64,000 nucleotides of DNA from Dipteris shenzhenensis (GCA_047967505.1 CM106538.1), one strand, 5' to 3'; positions 25,102 to 37,407 are shown, counted from the first letter of the stretch. Made by a program: numbers and translations. Notes: generated by a model from the sequence alone, not told the origin.

Positions 25102-26731
25102 CCCCCACTCAAACAAAGGTCTCTTGCTACGGATGGAAAACCCTTGGAGAGCACAAGGGAAAAACCTGAGCTCCTATATACAAGTATACAAGTTGATCAC
25201 TTGTACAATTATTTACAAGTATGTAATGCAGATTTGCATTTATATACAAAAGGTCACCCATAAGTGTGTTAATCTTGGAAGAGAGAAGCTGCAAGAACTC
25301 CAAGTTCTAATCGTAGCACTATGAAGCGTGTCTCACTTAGTCCTTTAGTGAGAATATCTACAATCATCTGAGAAGTGGGACAATGTTAAATCATTATCAT
25401 CCCTTTCTTCACTTCATGTCTGACATAATGGTAATGAACAACAATATGTTTGGATTTGTTATGCTAAACATAGTCTTTAGCCAGACTTATGGCACTTTGA
25501 TTATCACATCTGAGAGGAGTATTGGATGATGGAGGATGACCAATATTTGCAAGCAATTATCATAGCCAAACCAATTCTCGAGCTGCTAGAGAAGCTCCTA
25601 CATACTTAGATTCTATGGTAGAAACAACAACACAACGTTGCTTCTTACTTGCCCAAGAGACCAAGCAACCATTGATAAAGAAGCAATTACCACTTGTAGA
25701 CTACATAGAGAAGTGAGAGCTTGCCCAATCTACATCTGTATATCCCAAAAGATCAAGAGACATCATAGAAGATGATTCTGTATGACATCGATAAACTAAT
25801 CCAAAATCAGAAGTGCCGTTCAAATACTTTAAAACACATTTTACTGTAGACCAATGTTGCATTGAGGGAGCAGCCAGATATTGACCTAGAAAATTGGCAG
25901 TAAAAAGAATATCTGGTCGAGTGTTCAAACCGACAAACTGCAGGAAACCGACAAGATTGGCATAAGGTTGATGTGAAACCTCAACATCATGAGTCAATTG
26001 AGTATTTTCGATAGAGCTCACAAGACAAGGAGTGGTTGCAGAGTGAGCATTCGCTAAACTTTTGAACTGCATCTTCGATGAATTTTCTTTGTCGAAGTAG
26101 CAGAATTCCCTTGTGACAAAATCGCTGAACTTCAATACCAAGACATGAATGAATGTCACCAAGATCAACCATATCAAATGCTAAGGATAAGATTTTCTTG
26201 ACATGTTGCAAGAAATCGAGATTGTTGGAAACAAGTATGGTGTCATCCACATAAAGAGCAAGAATGACAAAAAGAGCACCATCACGTTTGGCATATAAGT
26301 TGGGGTCAGAGAAACAAGAGTTGAAACCTTGAGATGTTAGAAACTGATCAATTTTCATGTACCAAGAATGGAAAGCTTGTTTTAGACCATAAAGAGCATG
26401 ATGAAGGCGACAAACAAGATGGTCCTGATCGGGTATTATGAACCCTTCTGGTTGCTCCATATAAATCTCCTCTTTAAAATCTCCATTAAGAAAAGCTGTT
26501 TTCACATCCATTTGATGAATCTCCAAATCAAATTGAGTAGCAAAAGCCAAGAGTACCTGAATACTTGTGCTACGAACAATGGGTGAAAAAGTATCATGAT
26601 AATCAACTCCTGTAATTTGTGAGTATCCTTTTGCAATCAGACGAGCTTTAAACTTTGTCAAAAGAACCATAAGCTTTAGTTTTGGTTTTATAAACCCATT
26701 TGCATTTGATAGGAGAGCGACTAGGAGGTAG
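25102..26731 (-). mobile_element. Copia remnant: reverse transcriptase and RNase H
   Basis: Minus-strand RT from about 26720: WVYKTK-type start, a [20 protein letters not shown] block, [12 protein letters not shown], and [12 protein letters not shown] (catalytic YVDD). The RNase H domain continues to about 25330, through the frame 26177-25701 containing NTRPDILFTANFL and LLGYTDVDWASS. A frameshift separates the two parts. Sequence upstream of RT is cut off at 26731, exactly where the LTR of another copia element begins, so this element was split by that insertion. Confidence 0.85.
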
Positions 26732-27442
26732 TGTAAGAAAACAATACGTCTGTGCTCAACAGATAACATGATCTCGTATGCAAGAGAGAAAAGCAGATAG
26801 TATGGAGAATCAAAAATTTGATTACTGTAAAACTGATACAATAGATGGAGCTGCCTCCCAGCCATGCGCTCCTGTGTGAGAAGCTTCGATGGCGTGCTGG
26901 AAACAGTAGAGGATGGAGGCTGGTGGATGCTAAGGAATCACGGTTGCTATAGCCAGTGATGAATATGGGCTTCAGGGGCTTACTCTTATATAGACACTAG
27001 TCGTAGTCGATTAGACCCAATTGGGAGACCGACCCAGTCGGCCCAAAAAGCGCGTCCCGATTACATGTTAGAACTATGGTGTAGAATAGAGCAACTAACC
27101 TACGGTCTCCGTTCAGCCTAGAGCCACCATCCAGGATCATTTGGGGCTCCAAATAGGCCACGCAACTTGAGAGTGGGCTGCCCTAGGAAATGCTCCAACT
27201 ACCCTTAGTGCGGTCAGTCATGGGATACCTTCCCGCACTTGCATGTAGCCTATTTGGCAATGTGCCAACTCTATCTGAAGCCGTCCAACCATCAGGCCAC
27301 ACATGGCCCCCATCTGGTGTCCAAACCAGGACCTACCGAATAACCGAGCTACTCAAATTCCTTCTCCTCATATGGAGGGCTTACAAGTAGAGTTAGCTGG
27401 TTCTCGTGTAGTTATACAAGAGTGGAGCAGTGATATCTAACA
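26732..27442 (-). mobile_element. 3' LTR of the copia element at 26.7-31.9 kb
   Basis: A 711-bp LTR with plus-strand ends TGTAAGAAAAC and GATATCTAACA. On the minus strand it runs TGTTAGATATCA to TTTTCTTACA. Its first ~85 bases match 31769-31853 closely. An 8-C run at 27443-27450 adjoins it and is the minus-strand polypurine tract. A tatata element (about 26975-26990) may be the promoter. It lies inside the copia RT remnant ending at 26731. Confidence 0.85.
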
Positions 27443-28180
27443 CCCCCCCCTCAATGTCCACCTGCAAGTGAACTTACTTTTTCGGCCCAATGCCAAGTCG
27501 ATGAAGATGCCTCTCCAGCAAGTCTCTTCCAAGAGCCTTCGTGAAGATGTCCGCAGCATTCTCTGTAATCGGATAGTACACCAAGTTGACCTCTCCATCC
27601 ATGATGAGGTCGCGTACAAAGTGATATTGAATCTCAATGTGTTTTGTGCGAGCGTGGAACACAGGGTTCTTTGCAATTGCCATGCAACTCTGATTGTCAC
27701 ATGATAACTGCGTAGGCTTGTTCTGCACTGCACCATGTCCCCTAAAATCCTCCTCAACCACACTGCCTCACAAGAGGCAAAACATGTTAATTTGTACTCA
27801 GCCTTGGTAGAAGAAAGAGCAACTATAGGTTGCTTCTTGCTGACCCATGACACAGCTCCAGATCCAAGTGAGAAATAGTAACCTGTCACTGATCTCCTGC
27901 TGTCCACATCTCCTACCCAATCCGAGTTACAGAATCCGGTCAACGTGTTGCCCTTGGTATAGGTGATGCCATAATTAAGTGTGTCTTTGATGTATTTCAA
28001 CACCTGCATCCCTGTCCTCCAATGGTTCTCCCAGGGCTTATTGGAAAACCTGCTTAGTACACCAATCACAAAGCTGGTGTCCCCAGCCATGTGTTGCACA
28101 AGTAAATCAAACTGCTCACAAGCCTTCTGTACTTCGCTTTGTCCACCAGTGGTGATGAATCCTTGTTTGAGAGCTTCACG

Positions 28181-28427
28181 CTCGGGGGGGTCACTCATCA
28201 TATGTAACCCTATCACGTGAGTTCAACAGAAGGATATTTTTTATTTCTAAAATTTATAGAAATAAATATACATAAGGGACTATTTAAAATAGTTTTGGGA
28301 AAAATTTACAGATTTGTATAGAAAAGGGGTACATTTTATTAACAAAATCTTTTATAGATAAGGGATTTTAAATATAGGCCTTGAACGCACGTGATATAGA
28401 GGGTTTATACATAGTGACCCCCCCGAG
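28181..28427. mobile_element. MITE copy 1 with 8-bp target duplication (hAT-like)
   Basis: Ends are perfect inverted repeats, CTCGGGGGGGTCACT and AGTGACCCCCCCGAG. The terminal inverted repeat extends with mismatches over about 45 bp and includes CACGTGA and TTGAAC/GTTCAA. GCTTCACG lies directly outside both ends (28173-28180 and 28428-28435), an 8-bp target-site duplication. The interior is AT-rich and non-coding. Removing the element joins the copia RT and RNase H parts. A second family member lies at 37416-37666. Confidence 0.9.
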
Positions 28428-31400
28428 GCTTCACGTCAATCTCCCATAGGGGTGTCTTGCACTCAACCATGCCAAATGCATTCAATATCTCTCCAGCATA
28501 CTTCACCTGTGAGATGAAGATCTGTTTTGTCTCTTGCCAAACTTCAATCCCCAAATAGAAATGCATCAGTCCGAGGTCTGTCATTTCAAACTCTCTTCCT
28601 AGCAATTGCTTTGTTTGTGAGATCTTTTCTTCAGGGTTCCCTATCATGACAAGGTCGTCCACATAAAGGACCACGATCATACACCTGCCTCCTTCTCTGT
28701 AGATATACAAATTTGCATCAGATGGGCTCCTCTTGAACCCGTTTTGTAGAAAGTAGGCATCAATTCACTGGTACCATGCTCGTGGGGCTTGTTTCAGCCT
28801 GTAAAGTGCCTTCTTTAGTTTACAAACTTTACCTTCTGAATCGGGGATCACAAAACCTGGTGGTTGTTCCACGTATACCTCCTCCTTGAGATCTCCATTT
28901 AGAAAGGCAGATTTTACATCTATCTAAAACACGGGCCAACTTTCATGTGCTGCTAAAGCCAAAACACTGCGAATTGTGGTTAGTCGAGCTGTGGGAGCAA
29001 AAGTATCCTGATAATCAAAACCATGTTTGTGTGAATCCTTTTGCCACAAGCTGAGCCTTGTACTTATCCAACATGCGGTCGGACTTGTACTTGGTATTGT
29101 ACACCCACTTGGTGCCGATTACCTTGCATTTTGGTGGTCGATCCACAAGGTCCCAAGTGCTGTTCTTCATTATGGAGCCATACTCCGATTGCATAGCCTC
29201 CATCCACCTATCATCACCCTATGCCTCTTCAAGACACTTGGGTTCTTCAACATGGATCACCTCTATCATCAAAGCATAGTTGACCAAGTGTTCCTGTGCC
29301 CTTCTTTGCTCCTCTAATCTCTTGGACCGGCGGTGTATGAATGATTCCTCTTCAATGGCTAGAGGTTCTCTGCCGTCCAAAAGCTGCTTTACCCACTTTG
29401 GGAATGGCCGTTACCGTTGTGGTTCTACAGGCTCTTCTTCCTCTTCTTTATCTTGAATCCTCCTAAGCACCATTGGGGGAGTTCGGTCTGCTGTTGGTGG
29501 TTGTACTAGATGGATATCCTAGTCCTAGTTGTCTGGGAAGGAAGAAGCATCCTCCACTTGATGCGGCTATTCTGAGAAGACCACATCGCGACTTACTATT
29601 ACCTTCTTGGTAATAGGATTATAGAGGCGGTAACCCTTCGCTTCTTCACTGTAGCCCAAGAAAATACACTTCCGGTTCTTCGGTTCCCATTTGGTCCTGT
29701 TAGCATCAGGGATGTGTATAAAACAGTCACATCCAAAAACTCTGAAATGTGTAGCTGAAGGTTTCTTACCAGAAAAGGCCTGCAGTGGAGTCATCCTATT
29801 CACAACCTTCGTGTAGCTATGATTCAGATTGTAAACTACCGTGTTACATGCTTCAATCCAGAAAGTCTTTGGCAAATCTTTCCCTTTCATCATACTCCTG
29901 CGCATTTCGCAGATGATGCGCATCTTGCGCTCTGCTACTCCATTTTGCTGTGGTGTATGTGGCGGGGTTTCTGCCTCTTGATCCCATGACTTTTGCAGTA
30001 ACTTTCAAATTCACTTGATGTGAACTCACCACCTCTTTCCGATCTCAACTTCTTCACCTTCCTCCCCATTTCTTTCTCGACCATTACATGCCATTCTTTG
30101 AACTTACTAAAAGCCTCATCTTTAGTCTTCAGGAAGTATATCCATATCCTTCTACTGTAGTCATTGATCAACATCATGAAGTAGTAGGAACCACCCAAAG
30201 CTTCCATCTCCATTTTTCCGCAGAGGTCCGTGTGAACGAGCTCTAGAGGAGCCTTTGCCCTGCTGGCCTCTTTAGGAAAGGGCTATCGATGCTGCTTGCC
30301 CATCATGCAAGCTTCACATACATCGGGCAAATCTGTAATTTCTGGTAGGTCTGCAATCATTCGATATTTATGCATCTCCTTTAAAGAACTAAGTTGCAGA
30401 TGACCAAACCTCTCATGCCACAACTTAGTGTTGCTCACATCGGCTTGAGCCGATGTGTTCGTAGATGTTGTTGCGCTATGTACCTTTACCAATGACCTTC
30501 CCTTGAAGATCCAAAATCTGTGCGCCATTCTTATCGAAGTGAACTTTGAGGTCCCGATCCGTGATTGCAGAAACGAACAACAAGTTCCTCTTAATATCTG
30601 GCACATAAAGAACGTCGAACAACTGTTTTACAACTCCATCTGACTTGAGAGCAATCATACCTTTTACTTTTGTTTGACATTTTGCATCATTGCCGACTGC
30701 TACCAGGATGTCATTCCCTACCGATGTAGAGAGGTATGTACCAATCCTTCCAACTGGTCATGTGGCACGATGCACCATTGTCAATACCGTAGGTACATGA
30801 ACTACCTCCGTGCAAATCTCCTCACTTGCTATAAATAGCTCTACTGGTACTGCCTGCCCGCTATTGCTGGACTCTTTCTTTACTCCATTCTTCTCATCAG
30901 CAATCTTCTTCTGGTGCTCATTCTGCTTGTGCCCTGCCTTGTTGCAATAGAAGCACTTGATCTTCTTCTTTCTCTTTTTATCATCAAAAGAAGATGGGTT
31001 ATGAGCGTCCTTACCCTTACCTTTCTTTGATCTAGCTGAGAAAGCCGAATCTTCTCCAATCCTTGTCTTTTGATGCATCTTCTCCTTCAGAAGCATTGCG
31101 CTGAAATCCTCAAAGTTGAGGGGCGGATTTTTGTTCTGCATATTCAGCACCATGACAAGACCATCGTACTTTGGTGGTAGAATCTGTATGCACCTTCGTG
31201 CTAGATTCTCACTGGTGATGGTGATGCCAATCGTAGTCATCTGATCGAGCAGATTCTTCACACTGGTGATGAACTTCTGTGCCGTTTCAGACTCAGACAG
31301 TTTCTTGTTCGCGAGTTGAGTCTCCAGATTCTAAATTTGCGTCTGATTCGTGGTCTCGTACTGATTTTTCAAGACCGTCCATGCCTCCTCCGTTGTGGTG

Positions 31401-31756
31401 ACATGTTGAATTAACACCATGATAGAATCACTTACACTGCAGACAATAGAACATAGTGCATCTACATTTCTTCTTGTCCATGCGAGAATCTCATCCACAG
31501 TTGGTACTATCTGTTGTCCTGCATTGGTTAGATTTGGGTCTCGCAACCGACTTCACGTCCACCCCAGAAGCAGCATCCCAAAGCTCGTATGCGCTTAGGA
31601 TGGTCTTCATCTTGAACTTCCAGAGTGGATAGTTAGTGCCGTCCAACTTTCTGCTTTCACCGAATGGTGGGATTCACAGTCTTGCGGGCTAGGCCATCTC
31701 TCACAATCTGCTTGCAAACAAAAGTTCACACTACCAAATCTTCTTGCTAGAGCCAA

Positions 31757-31768
31757 GCTCTGATACCA
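31757..31768 (-). other. tRNA-Met primer-binding site
   Basis: Minus-strand TGGTATCAGAGC directly adjoining the LTR end CTTACA at 31769. It belongs to the copia element at 26732-31853. Confidence 0.85.
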
Positions 31769-31853
31769 TGTAAGAAAACAATACAATGTTTGTGCTCAAC
31801 AGATAACAGGATCTCGTATGCAAGAGAGAAAAGGAGATAGTATGGAGAATCAA
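31769..31853 (-). mobile_element. Truncated 5' LTR of the same copia element
   Basis: Only about 85 bp match the 711-bp LTR at 26732-27442. After the shared 'agtatggagaatcaa' the sequences part. The rest of the LTR and the outer target-site duplication are missing, so the element was cut by a deletion or rearrangement. Confidence 0.85.
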
Positions 31854-31918
31854 TGTTATAACAACTATTTCGCACAAATGGAACAAATTGGCATGCACTT
31901 CAAGAGATATCACTTTAC

Positions 31919-32651
31919 TCACCTGAAGCCGCACATCCCACATTGGTAAGTGGTGATGCTACCATGGGGATAATGGGTGTGGGGGCTGTCCTTGGCTGTG
32001 ATGACCATTTGCTGCATGTCCGAGATGAAGAAGCAAAGTCTGAGAGGCACATCCAGCATGAACTTTGCATATAACATCTTTGCAAAGTACAATGGAACAG
32101 TCTTGCTATAAGGCTTCTCGGATTTAATCATGCAATGTATGTAATATGCATTCTCCCTCATCGCTTTGTGGTGGGAGTTTTTGATGGGCCACCATCCATG
32201 TGAGGCGTCGCTTCAATCCCAATCTATTGCATCGTTGGTGACCATGGTGTTGATGCAGTTGTACTTCCAACTGTTCGGATCATGATAGAGGCTCGTATTA
32301 GCAATTACTTGAGTCTCATATTTCCCTCATGGAATGCATATAATATGCATTCTCCCTCATCGCTTTGTGGTGGTAGTTTTTGATGGGCCACCATATCCAT
32401 GTGAGGCATTGCCGCAATCCCAAACTATTGCATTGTTGGTGACCATGGTGTTGATGTAGTTGTACTTCAAACCGTTCGGGCCATGATATAGAGGCTCATG
32501 TTAGCTATTGCTTGAGCCTCATATTTCCCTGTTGATAGGAGGGTAGGATCAGCCACATCCATTATATGTTTAATGGCTAGTTTCACCCTCATGTTTTGGT
32601 CCTGTGATTGGTATGCAGATTTCATTGGCCATTGTGATGAGGATGCCATGG
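31919..32651 (-). pseudogene. Unidentified coding remnant with an internal 199-bp duplication
   Basis: From ATG 32649-32651 the minus frame reads MASSSQWPMKSAYQSQDQNM, then a GKYEAQAIANMSLY stretch. After frameshifts it continues with NTMVTNNAIVWD, and the second open part (32161-31919) ends with YPHGSITTYQCGMCGFR. The block from about 32148 to 32545 contains a segment twice (starts at 32148 and 32347, period 199), which accounts for part of the frame damage. I recognise no family. It could be a host gene or a gag-like product. Confidence 0.4.
32148..32545. repeat. 199-bp tandem duplication
   Basis: 'gcattctccctcatcgctttgtgg' type starts at 32148 and 32347. The copies share 'ttttgatgggccaccat' and 'tggtgaccatggtgttgatg' and differ by about 10 percent. 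They lie inside the unidentified coding remnant. Confidence 0.85.
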
Positions 32652-33059
32652 TGAGAAAGAGAGAGCTAGTGAAGATCTAATAACCATGCCAATAACGAAT
32701 AAACGACATAGTGTTGAAACATTTAATTGTAACATACTTATTCAAATTACAAGATGTGAGAATTTATCTAACTATTTTAATTGTGGATTGAGCATGATTA
32801 AATTGAACAAGATGCCTTGCTTGAATCTTCAATTATTGTAGAGTGCGCAAAGTGAGATTCATGTGCAAGTTGAAAGATGCAAATAAAAAATACAAACTCT
32901 TGCAAATTGTTACAATCAAGTTGAAGATACATGTTATAGGAACTTCAATAATCCATATGTACAATCCAAAGACACTACAAATTTAGCAATCAAAATTACT
33001 GTCATATGGCTCAAGATAAAAAAAGATGCAGCCTATGTTCAACAACATGTCTTCATTTC

Positions 33060-33871
33060 CTCAATGGGTCACATTGCCACATCCTCGTTTACATTGATAC
33101 TAAGCATTTTTGTCAAATTTAATGATTCCATGGTAGCTCGCTCCTTTGGATCAGTCCTGCATAGCGAATTCCCGCAATCAAGCAAGAGTTTGATTGCAAT
33201 GTATCCCTTCACTAAGTTGTCATCGAAATCTCCTACAACATTTATGAGAAAGTTGGCAATTTCTCTAATTTATAGCCAATCAACAGCAAAACAATCTAAC
33301 TCGGGTGCCCATGCGCCCTTGGAATTTGGACATGTATTCATACTGGCATACAATCTTGGCACAAACCATGGAAATGCCTTTGGAGAAGCATGATATGTGT
33401 CTTGCAAATACATGCTTTCAGTCTAGTGGAGGCTTATTCCCCAATCAATAATCCCTACTCACACAGAAACTCATCATCCCCTATGAAGTCCAACATGTAG
33501 TTGGTTGCCTGTAGATCGGTGTGAGCATATCTATGTTCGTGGACTACTCTCTAAGCACTGGCAATAGCAGTAGAAATAGACAAAGCATGCTGATAGAACA
33601 ACCTTGCTGGCAACCTAGTGAGTGGGGAGTTCCACTCAAATTCTATTGGATGTGTGGTCTTAACCCATCTCACATATGTTTCACAACGTTGTGGGAGACA
33701 CATCAACATATCAAGCACACTTTCTCCATTGAAAAATGGAGTGACAACCCAAAGCTCTTGGGTGTGTGAGCACCCTAATACCCAATAGACGGCTCTACCA
33801 CTATCATTGCTAGCTCTTAGTGCTGCATGAGTGTGGGCATCATATATATTACTCCTCTTGCTGCATACCAC
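33060..33871 (-). pseudogene. Protein kinase domain pseudogene
   Basis: On the minus strand, 33871-33551 resembles the kinase hinge region (QELWVVTPFFNGESVLDML) and helix E (PARLFYQHALSISTAIAS). After a TAG comes the catalytic-loop-like HRYAHTDLQATNYMLD (HRD replaced by HTD). Downstream, in other frames, are a GAWAPELDCFAVDWL block (APE motif) and RTDPKERATM (subdomain XI). No ATP-binding lobe was recognised, and the DFG motif is not visible. Stops and at least one frame change make it dead. The subfamily cannot be told. Confidence 0.6.
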
Positions 33872-34161
33872 AATGTTGGTCTAAGACCTAGGACACCCAT
33901 AACCCGTACCCAAAAAATCTTTCCTTCTCCTCCCTTTCCCAGTAGTTCATGCAAGGTTAGCACTTACAATGGAAAGTGCACTATGTGAGAGCACATGTCA
34001 ACAAATGTTGTACATAGTTCTATCTGTGCTCTCCCTTTGGGCTGGATCGACGTTCGCATTCATTAGGAAAAAAGGGAGCTCATTTTGGGGCCCTAAGAGA
34101 AATTCATGATTCCTTCATTTTTCTTTTCTCTATAACAATAAGATATGACATAACCCCACTA
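33872..34161. other. No gene seen
   Basis: Sequence between the kinase remnant and the MITE. It may include decayed upstream kinase sequence but nothing convincing. Confidence 0.35.
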
Positions 34162-34391
34162 ACGTACAGTGTAGAATTTGGTATTTGTGGCATCATGGGC
34201 CAAAACCCTCGGAAAGACCTTTGAAACGCCAAAAATAGGCCCCCAAAACCTCGAAAAGGGCCAAAAAGGCCCCGAAAGCCACCTGTACAAATGAAATCGA
34301 TTTGACAGGTTGGTCGAAAGTATTTCTGGGGGTTTTGGCCTACTCCAGATGCATCGCTGATGTCAGAAATACCAAATTCTACACCGTACAT
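34162..34391. mobile_element. 230-bp TA-flanked MITE
   Basis: The first 34 bases (from ACGTACAGTGTAGAATTTGG) and the last 34 bases are inverted repeats with four mismatches. A second inverted block, ggccaaaaccc / gggttttggcc, lies further in. TA flanks both ends (34160-34161 and 34392-34393), as expected of a Tc1/mariner-type target duplication. There is no coding capacity. The terminus is not the Stowaway CTCCCTCC consensus. Confidence 0.8.
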
Positions 34392-34393
34392 TA

Positions 34394-35540
34394 GGTATAA
34401 TAAAGTAGCTCAAGTGTCCTCATTGAATGCAAACTTGACCGCATTTCTTTTTTTCCCCTTTTTCTAAAATTTTCAACATTACATTGGCCCTCCTTTGATT
34501 GGTGGAGGGCTATTTTATTTCTTGGCTAAAAGGCCTCAAAATGAGCTCCCTTATTTCCTAATGTGGCCCACTAGCCATCTTGGTTATATGGATCAGGGCA
34601 CTAGCTATTGCCTTTCCTACAACCCCTTTCTCCTTTATGTTTTTTCTTTGAGTAGAAGCTTGCAACACCTTCCATTCAGTCGTCTAGAGTGTGAGCTTCT
34701 CCTCTCCATTGATAGGCAAGGTGACATTGCTTGTCTTCACATACAGTCCCCATTGACCTATAGGGTCTCCCAATACTCAAGGGAAATATTTCTCAACTTC
34801 AATTTAACATCTGACCATAACATTTGGCCACATCCTTGCCAGTTCATCTACATAAGGTTAAATATTCGGGTTTTCATTTGATCTCAAGTAAATATTTTAA
34901 TGTCACAATGGCCCCAATTTCTTCGTTGTTCAATCCTACCAAGTGTTCGATCGTTAACTGATGAACAAGCATTGAAACGTCAGCCTTCAATTGGGCTGCC
35001 TCATTCTCTTGTGTTGACATCAAGGATGGGTGTGTAGTGATCTAATGCATGCAACAGTCATTTTGTAAGTGCTAAAACTACTTTAAAATAAGAAACACAC
35101 GAATTACACATGCAATGCTAATGTAAATTAAGCTACTCACAATTGACTATCATATTCCAAAATAACTTTCATAGAAGTTCCGATCCATAGAATAATAAAA
35201 AACTAAATATATTTTGCTTCCTAAAACAATGGAATATTATGTCAAGTAATACACAACTCACTACATAATCCACTATTATAATGCAAAGTATTTGTTTAAA
35301 CGTAATAGGAATTTTCTAAAGTCACTACCGAGTGTCAACCTATCAGGTGGTGGAGGCTAGAACAGGAAACATGTAACAACATCACATAACCAAGATGATC
35401 TAGATTAGCTTTGCCAATCACACATCTAGTTGGGAAGGGTTGTTATCAAACTGATTGGCAAAAGTGGGCCATCATCTTGATAAAACCCAGTTCTATTGAA
35501 ACTTTTGTATATAAATAATACATAGATTTATAAGAAAATC
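34394..35540. other. No confirmed gene
   Basis: The minus strand has an ATG near 35021 followed by MSTQENEAAQLKADVSM and a TIEHLVGLNNEEIGAIV stretch, then stop-broken sequence to about 34500. This could be the first exon of a gene whose body is lost or decayed, perhaps together with the kinase remnant on the same strand, but nothing proves it. Confidence 0.3.
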
Positions 35541-35657
35541 AAAGTGGGGGGAACCGACTGGCAGATGCAAGTCATCACCCAGCTTCGATCTTTATTATGC
35601 TATTACACATGTCAGTTGACGCAAGGCAGTTTCGACTGGCTGATTGACACAAAAGCA

Positions 35658-35660
<3 letters not shown>

Positions 35661-35738
<78 letters not shown>
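35661..35738. repeat. (CT)n microsatellite
   Basis: About 78 bp of CT repeat with one interruption (ctctat). Long Ser/Leu or Arg/Glu open frames here are artefacts of the repeat. Confidence 0.95.
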
Positions 35739-35741
<3 letters not shown>

Positions 35742-35930
35742 GTTTGGAAAGAATACGGGGGTGGGGCCCTTTCATAACCTATCACAAAGATATTGCATGA
35801 TACCTCGACCGACTGCACGGTATCTCAACAGCCCTAATTGGAAACCTTGGAAAATCCCACGATCCTAAATGTGACATGTGGTGCCCTAAAACAATTCCTC
35901 ATCTCCTACTCCAAATTCAAACCCCCCTCC

Positions 35931-35931
<1 letters not shown>

Positions 35932-35981
<50 letters not shown>

Positions 35982-35998
35982 ACACACACACACACACG
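35932..35998. repeat. (AC)n microsatellite
   Basis: About 65 bp of AC repeat with one ATAC interruption, followed by a TGCATG-rich stretch to 36050. Confidence 0.95.
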
Positions 35999-36050
35999 TG
36001 CATGCATGTGTACGTGTGTGCACATGCATGCACGCATGCACACACACATG

Positions 36051-37407
36051 TTGCCCCTCTCTTCATGTCCTTCTCATACTCCCCATACATGTGAAAATCC
36101 AACATGTTGCTTGTGTTGGGTCCCCTCCAGGTCTTTTTCCACTACTCTCAAATTCACATCGATATTCTTCATGCACAGATTCAGTCCCAAGTGCCCAAAG
36201 ATACATCGATGATCTCTAAGGCTTAGCATTAGGTTGAATCCTACCAACCTGATCTTTAACACGGTTGTCTTACATCGAGCGAGCCTGTAGTGTTGTCTTA
36301 ACCTTCGATGCTCTGAGCCTCACCTTTGATAAACCCATGGTTAGACACAACAACCACACATCGCCACAAGATGGGCAATGAGCCTCCACATAGCAAAAGA
36401 TTCACATTGTCACTCACTATGAATATTCTTGGTTCCATAGGGCTTGATCCTTATGTACCCACATAAGGCGTGTTCCACATAATCAAAAAACTAGTTAGTA
36501 AGAAAGGTAATTAATAATTAAAGAATTAATAAAAAGCAATAAAAATAAATAAATAAATTATTAATCAATGTCACTTAGCTTAACCAGATGAATTGATCCA
36601 TAGTCCATCTCTTCCCACTAAACACACTATCCTCCTTCCTTCTTTGTTTCTAGACCACCGGCCAGGTACTAGGTTATCTTCAAACAGTTGTTGAGATCAT
36701 ACACACCAATGCCCATACAAACTATACATCATTCCCTTTGCCAAGAAATATGTCTACTTACTCGACCCTTCGGCATCTCCCAACATAGACTATTTAACAG
36801 ACACTCTAAACATCAACAGATGCTTATGATATAATAGAGACACAATGGGATAGAAAGAGTTTACATTATGCATCGATACTCCATCGACCAATGAGGCATT
36901 GACTAGCCAATAGATTACATGCTACTATACAAAAACACTATCTCTTGTTCACGGGCTGCTCATCCGACTAAAACACTTGCTTGAACCTCTATCATTTGAC
37001 ATTGTAGACCTTCTCATCTCCATCCCATCTACACCCATAGTTCTCCTATGTCCAACACCTTCGCATGTCTGCGCTTTGCTAAGCTTCTTTTGGTGACCTG
37101 ACCTCCTCATCGAAGTCTGCACCATGATTTGCCTTGAGAGGACTTCCACTATTGTGCTCAACCTTTGTGTCCTGCATTTCGATGTCAATTTGGTGTCGTC
37201 TCTCTTTGTCTATCGATGACTCCTCCCTAAATCCATGCAAGGTTTAAATGGGTCATCAAAGACATCAGCACTCTTCGTTCCAACCATCGAATCATTGCTA
37301 TAAACCCATTCTCTGATTGCCCACACAATCGAACTTTGGCCGCTCAGCCATTTGGGCTCTCACTTGGGGTAGTGGGGATTTGATTTCCACTCCCAAGGCA
37401 AGTTGCC
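36051..37407. other. No gene seen
   Basis: About 1.4 kb with short open frames on both strands (for example 37188-36949 minus) but no recognisable motif or conserved block. Confidence 0.4.

Larger units (their letters stand above)
27443..31768 (-). mobile_element. Copia element internal region, nearly complete but decayed
   Basis: Minus-strand order: gag (about 31690-30760) with a zinc knuckle CFYCNKAGHKQNEH whose last Cys is His; protease/GAG-pre-integrase (30658-30283, CEACMMGKQHR); integrase (30213-29567, INDYSRRIWIYFLKTKDEAF and a GGEFTSSEF block); RT (about 29300-28436, with TKWVYNTKYK and VVLYVDDLVMIGN); RNase H (28172-27460, with ALSSTKAEYK and a DIFTKALGRDLLERHL end). Frameshifts and a few stops break the frame, and a 247-bp MITE sits between RT and RNase H (28181-28427). 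Non-functional as read. Confidence 0.88.

Noticed and set aside
35544-36219. Ser/Leu-, Arg/Glu- and His/Thr-rich open frames
   Set aside because: Produced by (CT)n and (AC)n microsatellites.
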